Assembly: GCA_020849615.1 (NCBI GenBank)
Contig: JADLFW010000010.1
Coordinates: 62,001-126,000, forward strand
Source of the DNA: Phycisphaerales bacterium
GTDB lineage: Bacteria > Planctomycetota > Phycisphaerae > Phycisphaerales > UBA1924
Length of the DNA stretch: 64,000 bases
Direction of reading: 5' to 3'
The notes under the pieces were generated by a model that worked only from the letters and a program-made list of their open reading frames with translations, was not told the DNA's origin and did not search any database. Position numbers and translations under genes: made by a program. Below are positions 57,905 to 64,000 of the stretch, piece after piece (position 1 is the first letter of the stretch; each line of letters starts with the position of its first letter).

Positions 57905-58888
57905 TCAGCCCGTCTCGGGCGCGGTCTCCAGCGTCGAGAGCCGGGCCGCGCGGGCCGCCCGCTGCTGATCGTGCAGGATCAGGAACACGCCGCCGATGAT
58001 CACCGCCGCGGCGATGATCGTCATCGAGCCCACGTGCTCGCCGCCCAGCAGCCAGCCCAGGAACACCGCGACGACCGGGTTGACGTAGGCATACGTCGAG
58101 ACGCTGGCCGCGCTGCACACCGACAGCAGCCAGCTGTACGCCGTGAAGCCGACGATCGAGCCGAAGACGACGAGGTACAGGAACGCCAGCACCGACCGCA
58201 TCGTCATGTCCGCGGGGTGCGCCGTGGCCCACTCGCCGCGCGCTGTGCCCGCCATGAGCTGCATCGAGCCGCCGCAGAGCATCTGCATGCCTGTCCAGAG
58301 GAAGGCGTGCAAGACAGCTCCGTTGCCGCGGGCCCGGGCCCGGGCGCCCGCGGCCTGCGAGTAGATCGAGCCGATGGCCCACGACAGCGCCGCCAGGACG
58401 AGCGCCGCCGCGCCCACGGGGTCGACCGCCGAACTCCCCAGCCCCGGCGCCATCAGCATGGCGACACCCGCGAACCCGGCGATCAGGCCCAGCACCGCGC
58501 GGGCCCCGGGCCGCGTTGCGCCCGGCAGCAGCATCGCGACCAGCACGATCCACAAGGGCTCCGTGGCGATGATGAGTGCGGCCGGGCCGCTCGCCACCTT
58601 CTGCTCGGCCCACACCACCAGGCCGTTGCCACCGAGGAACAGCAGCCCGCCCACGATCGCGGCATCACGCCAGTCCTTCAGCCCGGGGCGCGGCGAGCCC
58701 GAGCGCAGCCGGGCCCAGGCGTACAGCAGGGCGCCCGCGAGGATGAACCGCGTGCCCGCCATCAGGAACGGCGGCAGCGATTCGATCGCGATCCGGATCC
58801 CCAGGTACGTCGAACCCCAGATGAAGTAGATCGCCCCGAACGCCGCCAGCACCAGCCCCAGCGGCGCGCGGGGCCGAAGACCTTCCAT
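57905..58888 (-). CDS. EamA-family drug/metabolite exporter (YedA-like)
   Basis: 327 residues, ten membrane helices in two EamA repeats. Seen: GAIYFIWGSTYLGIRIAIES, LMAGTRFILAGALLYAWARL, IIATEPLWIVLVAMLLPG in the first repeat and AFLYLVVFGSIVGFTAYSWL, YAYVNPVVAVFLGWLLGGEH in the second. The AIYFIWGSTYL start is typical of the YedA branch, thought to export amino acids or related metabolites. It lies 17 bases downstream of the DUF2917 gene and 22 bases before DUF486, in an operon begun by an Lrp-type regulator, which fits amino-acid export. Confidence 0.92.
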   Translation of the reverse strand: MEGLRPRAPLGLVLAAFGAIYFIWGSTYLGIRIAIESLPPFLMAGTRFILAGALLYAWARLRSGSPRPGLKDWRDAAIVGGLLFLGGNGLVVWAEQKVASGPAALIIATEPLWIVLVAMLLPGATRPGARAVLGLIAGFAGVAMLMAPGLGSSAVDPVGAAALVLAALSWAIGSIYSQAAGARARARGNGAVLHAFLWTGMQMLCGGSMQLMAGTARGEWATAHPADMTMRSVLAFLYLVVFGSIVGFTAYSWLLSVCSAASVSTYAYVNPVVAVFLGWLLGGEHVGSMTIIAAAVIIGGVFLILHDQQRAARAARLSTLETAPETG

Positions 58889-58905
58889 GATGATGTTCCT
58901 TTCGT

Positions 58906-59211
58906 TCAGGCAGCGCTGGACCGGGCCGGGCCCGGCTCTTCAAACCGCAGCAGCGAGCGTCGGGTCGCCTGCACCACCACGCGGCCCGTGCGGGCCAGCG
59001 GCAGCCGCTCTCCGGCCCGGACGATGTGATCGATGCGATCGCCGGCCTGGGTCACCCAGACCTCGCCATCTTGAACGAACAGTTCGAGGTCCTGGCGCGG
59101 GCCGGGGTCGGCCGACCAGACCTGGCCCGGCGTCAGCGCGATGAGCGCCGCCGCACCGGTGCGGGGTTCAAACTCGCGGGGGGTGTGCTGCACGAAGCCG
59201 AAAGACAACAT
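58906..59211 (-). CDS. DUF2917 domain protein
   Basis: 101 residues, cupin-like. Segments: FEPRTGAAALIALTPGQVWS, LELFVQDGEVWVTQAGDRID, HIVRAGERLPLARTGRVVVQ and ATRRSLLRFEEP. The middle WVTQAGDRIDHIVRAGERL is the DUF2917 signature. Such proteins recur next to Lrp regulators and EamA exporters in other bacteria, as here, so it may be a small-ligand sensor or accessory protein of the exporter. Soluble, no catalytic motif. It is 23 bases downstream of the regulator. Confidence 0.85.
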   Translation of the reverse strand: MLSFGFVQHTPREFEPRTGAAALIALTPGQVWSADPGPRQDLELFVQDGEVWVTQAGDRIDHIVRAGERLPLARTGRVVVQATRRSLLRFEEPGPARSSAA

Positions 59212-59234
59212 GAGCGGACCTCCAACTCCCCGAA

Positions 59235-59705
59235 TCAGGCTTCAGCGGCGGCCGCGGCGCGGGCCACGGGCAGCCGCGTGGTTTCCTTGATGGTGTCGAG
59301 CACGACGGTGGTGCGGGTGCCGCGCAGGCCCGGCACCGATTTGAAGTCCTCGCGGAGGATCTTGCCCAGGGCCTCGGGCCCGGCCGTGCGGATCTTGACG
59401 AGGTAGTCATCATCGCCGGCGATGTGGTGGACTTCCTGGACGCCGGGGATGTCGGCGAGGGCCCGGCCGACGGCCTCGCACTCGCCGGTGGACTTGACGA
59501 GGATGAAGGCGAGCAGGCCCAGTCCCAGGGCGTGGGGCTCGATGGAGGCCGAGTAGCCGCGGACGATGCCCTTCTCCTCGAGCTTTTTGATTCGTTCAAA
59601 GACAGCAGAGTGGGCCATGCCGACCTGGCGGGCGATCTCCGCGGCGGCGATGCGGGCGTTGTCCTGAATGATCGTCATGATTTCTCTGTCTTTGCTGTCG
59701 ATCAT
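59235..59705 (-). CDS. Lrp/AsnC-family transcriptional regulator
   Basis: 156 residues. The N-terminal helix-turn-helix reads IIQDNARIAAAEIARQVGMA and HSAVFERIKKLEEKGIVRGY; the C-terminal RAM (ligand and oligomer) domain reads IPGVQEVHHIAGDDDYLVKI. Such regulators sense amino acids and control metabolism or export. The ATG at 59705 has GGAG 8 bases upstream. The 12-base perfect palindrome CGGAGATCTCCG just before it may be an autoregulatory site. It heads the operon with DUF2917, an EamA exporter and DUF486, so it probably controls the exporters. Confidence 0.93.
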   Translation of the reverse strand: MIDSKDREIMTIIQDNARIAAAEIARQVGMAHSAVFERIKKLEEKGIVRGYSASIEPHALGLGLLAFILVKSTGECEAVGRALADIPGVQEVHHIAGDDDYLVKIRTAGPEALGKILREDFKSVPGLRGTRTTVVLDTIKETTRLPVARAAAAAEA

Positions 59706-59706
59706 T

Positions 59707-59718
59707 CGGAGATCTCCG
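59707..59718. promoter_or_regulatory. Palindrome overlapping the ribosome site of the Lrp gene
   Basis: CGGAGATCTCCG (59707-59718) is a perfect 12-base palindrome that includes the GGAG ribosome site of the Lrp-type gene. It may be bound by the regulator itself, or may form a hairpin that limits translation. Confidence 0.4.
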
Positions 59719-59844
59719 CCTGCTGGCGACAATATGGCATGAATCGCTGTGAATCAAGGGATGGGGTGATCCCAAACCGAAAACTAACTTCAGACTGGGA
59801 GTTATCGGCGCGGCGGCCCGTCCGGGCCGGTTCAGGAGACCACC

Positions 59845-60936
59845 ATGAAGCGGGGATGGATTGCGGCGGCGGCGGCGATTTCGGGGATGGCGGCGTCGGT
59901 CAACGCGGAGCCGCCGAGGTACCGGGTGGAGGAACTCCAAGCCTTGGCGCCGACCGCGCCGGGCGAGTTCCGCGGCCGCGGTGTTACGCAGTTCCTGCCG
60001 GGTGGTGGGGCACTGGGCTATGCGGCTTCCGGCGGCGGCTACTTCAGTCCGGTGCGCTGGGAGGGGACAACGCCGATTGCGCTCGACCTGCCCGATGGCT
60101 GGGCATCGGGCTACTCGTTCGGACAGGATGCCGCCGGGCGCATCGTCGGGACGGTGTATGACGGGCTCGAGTACCGCGAGTCGCGCGCGGTCGTATGGGA
60201 AGGCGGCGTTCCGCGCATCCTGAGCGATGCGGGCGGGCCGCGGGCTTCCGCATTCGCGGTGTCCGCCGCGGGCGACATCGCGGGGTCGATGGAGTTGAAG
60301 GATGGGCGGCAGATCGCGGTCGTCTGGCGCGGGGGCGGGCCCGAGTACACCGAGTTGACGCCGCCCGCGGGGCTGGACAACGCCAGCGCGTACGCCATCA
60401 ACCACGATGGGGCGATGGGCGGTTCTGCGTTTCTGAGCGGGGCGTGGGCGACCACGATGCGCCCCGTCCTTTGGATGGATGGCGTGCCGGTCGAGTTGCC
60501 TATGCCGCCCGCGGCCGACCGGGCGGGTGTCGCAGCAATGAACGACCACGGCGCTGTCCTTGGTTTCTGGGACAGTGAGTCGACCCTCGGGATCCTGCAC
60601 TCGGCGCTCTGGATGGAAGGCCGGCTCGTCGACGATCCCGCGCTGGCGACTCCGAATCTGCAACTCATCGACCTCGACAACCGGGGCCGGGCGGTCGGAA
60701 CACTCCTGGGGGACGAGTGGTCGGGGGTGCTGTACGAAGAGGGCGAGCTGCTCTCGCTGACCGATCTGGTCGAGCCGGGGTGGGTCATCACGCAGGCCGA
60801 GACGATCGCCGATGACGGGCGGATCTTCGCGATCGGCTACCACGACGGCGATTGGAGAGAAGTTGTTCTCACTCCCATCCCCGCGCCGGGGCCGCTCGTC
60901 CTGCTGGGCCTGGCCGCGGCCCGGCGGCGGCGATAA
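59845..60936 (+). CDS. Secreted HAF-repeat protein with PEP-CTERM-like tail
   Basis: 363 residues: signal peptide (MKRGWIAAAAAISGMAASVNA), then about six beta-propeller repeats of the HAF/extracellular kind with the pattern of a bulky W/N motif then D.G.I.G (AAGRIVGTVYDGLEYRESRA, SAAGDIAGSMELKDGRQ, AINHDGAMGGSAFLSG). The end IPAPGPLVLLGLAAARRRR is a PEP-CTERM-like tail: PAP, a hydrophobic helix, then arginines. Likely exported to the cell surface by an exosortase-like path. It is divergent from the Lrp operon and ends before a strong terminator. Confidence 0.8.
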   Translation: MKRGWIAAAAAISGMAASVNAEPPRYRVEELQALAPTAPGEFRGRGVTQFLPGGGALGYAASGGGYFSPVRWEGTTPIALDLPDGWASGYSFGQDAAGRIVGTVYDGLEYRESRAVVWEGGVPRILSDAGGPRASAFAVSAAGDIAGSMELKDGRQIAVVWRGGGPEYTELTPPAGLDNASAYAINHDGAMGGSAFLSGAWATTMRPVLWMDGVPVELPMPPAADRAGVAAMNDHGAVLGFWDSESTLGILHSALWMEGRLVDDPALATPNLQLIDLDNRGRAVGTLLGDEWSGVLYEEGELLSLTDLVEPGWVITQAETIADDGRIFAIGYHDGDWREVVLTPIPAPGPLVLLGLAAARRRR

Positions 60937-60960
60937 ACACGCGAGAATGCTCCACCAACG

Positions 60961-60995
60961 AAAAAACCCCCGGCACGGGCCGGGGGTTTGGTTTT
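60961..60995. terminator. Terminator between HAF-repeat gene and ilvE
   Basis: ACCCCCGGC (60966-60974) pairs with GCCGGGGGT (60979-60987) around ACGG. The A-run before and the TTGGTTTT after make it usable in both directions, for the plus-strand HAF gene and the convergent ilvE. Confidence 0.8.
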
Positions 60996-61014
60996 GTTAC
61001 TTCGTCACTACTTC

Positions 61015-62025
61015 TCAGGCTTCCGGCACATTCGGCCCGGTCACGATCTCGCGGAACTTCATCCGCAGCTTCTTGGTGATCGGCCCCTCGCCGTGGCCGA
61101 TCTTGGTGGCCTTCGTGATCGTGCCCTTGCCGTCGTGCTGGTCGATCTGGCTGACGGCGATGAGCTCGGCGGCGGTGCCGGTGAGGAAGGCCTCATCGGC
61201 GGTGAGCAGGTCATCGAGGCGCAGGTGCTTCTCGATGCACGTCAGGCCCAGCGCCGAGCAGAGGTCCTTCTTGACGAACTCGCGGGTGACACCCTCGAGG
61301 ATGCCATCCTCGCTGGGGGGCGTGTAGAGCGTGCCGCCCTTGACCATGAAGATGTTGTCGCCCGAGCCCTCGGTAACGAAGCCGTCGAGGTTGAGCATGA
61401 TGACCTCATCGCACCCGAAGTCGATCGCCTCGCACTTGGCGAGGATGTTGTTCAGGTAGTTGAGGCTCTTGATGCGGGGGTCGAGGCAGGCGACGGGCGT
61501 CTTGGGCCGGTTGGCGACGATGACGCGCATCCCGGTCTCGTAGAACTCGGGGGCGTAGAGGCGGATCTGGTCGGCGATGCAGATGACCGCGGGCGTCGGG
61601 CAGCGGCGGGGGTCGAGCCCCAGCCCGCCGTAGCCGCGGGTGACGACCAGGCGGATGTACCCATCCGGGATGTTGTTGCGGGTGATGCACTCGCGCTGGA
61701 TGGCGATCATCTCATCGCGGTCGACCGGGATCTTCAGGCGGATCTGGTCGGCGCAGCGGTAGAGGCGGTCCATGTGCTGCTTGAGCTTGAAGATCTTGCC
61801 GTTGTAGATCCGGATGCCCTCGAAGATGCCATCGCCGTAGAGCAGGCCGTGGTCGTAGACCGAGACCATCGCCTTGTTCTTGGGGAGCATCTGCCCGTTG
61901 ACGTAGATGTACGGGAACTCCTCGGTCAGCGGGGGCCAGACCGAGGCATGAGCGGGCTGCTGCTGCGCGGCGCTGGCGGCGTGCGTGTGGACGGCCTTGG
62001 TCGCGACGGCGGCTTTGCTGCTCAT
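61015..62025 (-). CDS. ilvE: Branched-chain amino acid aminotransferase
   Basis: 336 residues, fold-type IV PLP enzyme catalysing the last step of valine, leucine and isoleucine synthesis (or the first of their degradation). Visible: YIYVNGQMLPKNKAMVSVYD, HGLLYGDGIFEGIRIYNGKI, the PLP lysine in DPRIKSLNYLNNILAK, and the cofactor loop DEVIMLNLDGFVTEGSGDN with SALGLTCIEKHLRLDDLL. Length matches the family (about 300-340). The N-terminal 30 residues are Ala/His-rich and extra. Its 5' region (62026-62305) holds no clear promoter. Confidence 0.93.
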   Translation of the reverse strand: MSSKAAVATKAVHTHAASAAQQQPAHASVWPPLTEEFPYIYVNGQMLPKNKAMVSVYDHGLLYGDGIFEGIRIYNGKIFKLKQHMDRLYRCADQIRLKIPVDRDEMIAIQRECITRNNIPDGYIRLVVTRGYGGLGLDPRRCPTPAVICIADQIRLYAPEFYETGMRVIVANRPKTPVACLDPRIKSLNYLNNILAKCEAIDFGCDEVIMLNLDGFVTEGSGDNIFMVKGGTLYTPPSEDGILEGVTREFVKKDLCSALGLTCIEKHLRLDDLLTADEAFLTGTAAELIAVSQIDQHDGKGTITKATKIGHGEGPITKKLRMKFREIVTGPNVPEA

Positions 62026-62305
62026 GAAAACTCCTCCAAAAACGCGGCCGGGCTGAACCGTTCAGCCCGCTCGGCCAGATCATACGCGGGCCCGGCTGAC
62101 GCCGGCGCCCGGCCCGGCAATCTCCGTGCTCGGTCTACGGTCTCCGCGCGGGTGGGGTTCAGGCCGGACCCCGAATGCGGAAATCCGCCCTGAATTCGGA
62201 CCCCGAAGCCATCCGCAAACCCGCCCCGACTCAACCGGCGCCCGAACCGCTCGCGGCGAAATGGGGAACTTGCTCTGGTGGACCGATCGGCGGCGCCGAT
62301 CCCCG
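62026..62305. other. Intergenic region between ilvE and pheT
   Basis: 280 bases with no gene I can support. The region is GC-rich with no clear promoter or terminator. Confidence 0.3.
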
Positions 62306-64000
62306 TCAGCCGGCCCGCATCTCGGCCCCGACCTCGCGCTTGAGCTGCTCGACCAGCCCGGCGACCTGGGGCTCGATCTCATCAGCGCGGAGCGTCCGGG
62401 CCGGATCGCGGAAGCGCAGCCGAAGCGTCAGGGCCTTCTTTCCCGGACCCAGCCGCTTGGCATCGCGAAAGGTGCCCACGAAAGACCAGGATTCCAGCCG
62501 CTCCAGCCGGGCCTTGTCGATCAGCCCGCTCACCGCCGCCCAGGTCACCGAATCGGGGACGACCGGCGAGAGGTCGCGCTCGATCCCCGGAAACTCCGGC
62601 AGCGGGGTCAGCCGGGCCTTGGGCGGGTAGAGCGCCAGCAGCGGCTCGAGCTCCACCTCGGCGGCGACGACGGGCCCATCGAGGTCGAACTCCTTCTGCA
62701 CCGCCTCGGTGATGATCCCGATCGAGCCGACGCGGGCCCCGTTGAGCAGGATCGCGGCGTGAGCGTGGGGGTCGTAGGCGGCGATGTCGGGTCCGCACGG
62801 CGTGAAGTCGAGCGAGGCCTTGATGCCTGCCAGCAGGCGGACCGCGCTCTCCACCGCGCCGCGCACGATCCGCACGCCCGTCTGCCGCTCAGTGATGGAC
62901 CGCTTGCGGCCCTCGCCCGGGCAGTCGGCCAGGAGCGCGAGGCGGCGCTGCTCGAAGGTGAGCTGGGCCCGGGCGGTGGGGGAGGCGCTGCTGCTGGCGG
63001 CGCCGGCGGCGCCCTGATTGCGCTCGGCGAAGACGGAGGCGGTCTCGAAGAAGCGGATCCCGCCCGGCACGTGCACCTGGCCGTGCTGGTTGGATCGGCG
63101 GCACGCCAGCAGGCTCGGGATGATGCTGGGCCGGAGGGTCGGCTCGGCGGCCCGGCGCTCATCATCGACGCCCAGGGCCATGAGCGAGGGCGGCATGAAG
63201 GCCTTGGCGTGGGCGGGCGTGATGAAGCTGAACGTCACGGTCTCATAGAAGCCCTGCCCGATGAGAAGGCCGGCGAGCTCGCGCTTGGCCCGTTCCGAGG
63301 CCTGCGGCGGTTTGACGACGACGCTGAGGCGTTCGGCGATGGGGATGGCGTCGAGGCCCTTGGTGCGGGCGACTTCCTCGACGAGGTCGATCTCGCGGGT
63401 GAGGTCGCCGCGGAAGGCGGGGATTGTGCACAGCATCGCATCGCCGCCGCGGCCGATGGGCTCGATGTCGATCTCGAGGGCCTGGAAGATCCGGGCCATC
63501 TCATCGGTGGGGATGTGGATGCCCAGCAGGTCGCGGACGCGCTGCGGGCGGAACTGCACGCGGTACTGCCGCGGCAGCGGCGCGCCCCGGGCCAGGGCGC
63601 CATCGCAGAGCTTGCCGCCGGCGAGTTCGACGATCAGCGCCGCGGCCCGGCGCGAGGCGTGGTCGAGCAGCAGCGGCGTGACTCCGCGCTCGAAGCGGTG
63701 GCTGGCATCGGTGCGGACGGCGTGGCGGCGCGCAGCGCGGCGGACGGTCGTGGGGGACCAGGTGGCGACTTCAAGGACGATGTCGGTGGTGGAGGCGTCG
63801 ACCTCGGAGTCGTGGCCGCCGATCACGCCGGCGAGGCTCTGGGCCCGGTCGCCATCCGCGACGACGAGCTCATCGCTCTTGAGCCTGCGTTTCTTGCCGT
63901 CGAGGGTGGTGAGGTCCTCACCCTCGCGGGCCCAGCGGATGATGAGCTTTGCACCCGCGAGCTTCTTGAGGTCGAAGACATGGGCGGGGTGGCCAAGCTC
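62306..64000 (-). CDS. pheT: Phenylalanine-tRNA ligase beta subunit, C-terminal 564 residues (start beyond right edge)
   Basis: Beta chain of the (alpha-beta)2 phenylalanyl-tRNA synthetase. The visible part begins in the B3/B4 editing region (LGHPAHVFDLKKLAG, KSDELVVADGDRAQSLAGVI with GGHDSEV), continues with the B5 domain (HIPTDEMARIFQALEIDIEP), a catalytic-like core (LRPSIIPSLLACRRSNQHGQ), and ends with the anticodon-binding FDX-ACB domain (LPEFPGIERDLSPVVPDSV, FRDAKRLGPGKKALTLRLRF). The N-terminal tRNA-binding OB domain is outside the window. pheS would be expected upstream. The TGA is at 62306-62308. Confidence 0.95.
   Translation of the reverse strand, partial: ELGHPAHVFDLKKLAGAKLIIRWAREGEDLTTLDGKKRRLKSDELVVADGDRAQSLAGVIGGHDSEVDASTTDIVLEVATWSPTTVRRAARRHAVRTDASHRFERGVTPLLLDHASRRAAALIVELAGGKLCDGALARGAPLPRQYRVQFRPQRVRDLLGIHIPTDEMARIFQALEIDIEPIGRGGDAMLCTIPAFRGDLTREIDLVEEVARTKGLDAIPIAERLSVVVKPPQASERAKRELAGLLIGQGFYETVTFSFITPAHAKAFMPPSLMALGVDDERRAAEPTLRPSIIPSLLACRRSNQHGQVHVPGGIRFFETASVFAERNQGAAGAASSSASPTARAQLTFEQRRLALLADCPGEGRKRSITERQTGVRIVRGAVESAVRLLAGIKASLDFTPCGPDIAAYDPHAHAAILLNGARVGSIGIITEAVQKEFDLDGPVVAAEVELEPLLALYPPKARLTPLPEFPGIERDLSPVVPDSVTWAAVSGLIDKARLERLESWSFVGTFRDAKRLGPGKKALTLRLRFRDPARTLRADEIEPQVAGLVEQLKREVGAEMRAG

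Noticed and set aside
1..64000. tRNA, rRNA, CRISPR array or prophage
   Set aside because: No cloverleaf-like sequence with a TTCGA arm in context, no regularly spaced direct repeats with unique spacers, and no structural phage genes were found.

Overview
The window looks like a chromosomal segment of a GC-rich member of Planctomycetota, most likely class Phycisphaerae. The reasons are the repeated GC-type dockerin-like tails on secreted proteins (units of the form DLNGDGLVDFADYLEFLNLY), a CHASE2-linked Ser/Thr kinase, a membrane protein with the CxxCGYxxRGL...CPEC zinc ribbon often seen in planctomycetes, PEP-CTERM-like tails, and about 65-70% G+C outside one island. I see no rRNA, tRNA, CRISPR array, transposase or integrase. 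Most genes are short operons or singletons.

Layout. 1-7 kb: the start of a secreted M1 aminopeptidase (runs off the left edge), an FMN reductase, a secreted dockerin-tailed protein, and a kinase-CHASE2 gene followed by two paralogous secreted proteins of unknown function. 7-12 kb: a decayed dockerin gene, a coiled-coil protein, an EamA transporter, two small paralogous proteins, and a radical SAM protein with an apparently leaderless promoter. 11.6-17.6 kb: a dockerin protein, a secreted fibre-like protein, a cysteine desulfurase-like enzyme, a hybrid histidine kinase and a methyltransferase. 17.7-19.0 kb: an island of about 50% G+C with a PIN-domain nuclease and an unrecognised partner, next to nuoF. 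20.6-30.5 kb: OsmC, two tandem subtilisin-like proteases, a zinc-ribbon membrane protein, arginine decarboxylase with a structured leader, a dockerin-tailed propeller and nuoE. 30.6-37.1 kb: a very large KAP P-loop NTPase with TPR and Clp-N-like repeats plus a small membrane partner. 37.1-41.9 kb: an ArsR-AHSA1 pair, a VOC protein, an O-methyltransferase, DUF3052, a PEP-CTERM-like protein and CCA-adding enzyme. 42-49.8 kb: two secreted ClpP/NfeD-like paralogues, a DUF4239-like membrane protein, an M3 peptidase, a PLP decarboxylase carrying tandem repeats, and a lipoprotein. 49.8-64 kb: a LuxR-type regulator divergent from an FAD enzyme, a lipoprotein, an unknown protein, rsmD, an SLC13-type transporter, an Lrp-DUF2917-EamA-DUF486 operon, a HAF-repeat secreted protein, ilvE, and pheT running off the right edge.

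The parts most worth following are the KAP module, the PIN island, the kinase operon with its duplicated partner, the ClpP-like pair in which one copy seems to have lost its nucleophile, and short-tandem-repeat elements that fill intergenic gaps at 47.5 and 55 kb and also sit inside the PLP decarboxylase gene. All functions are read from motifs by eye; no database search was run.
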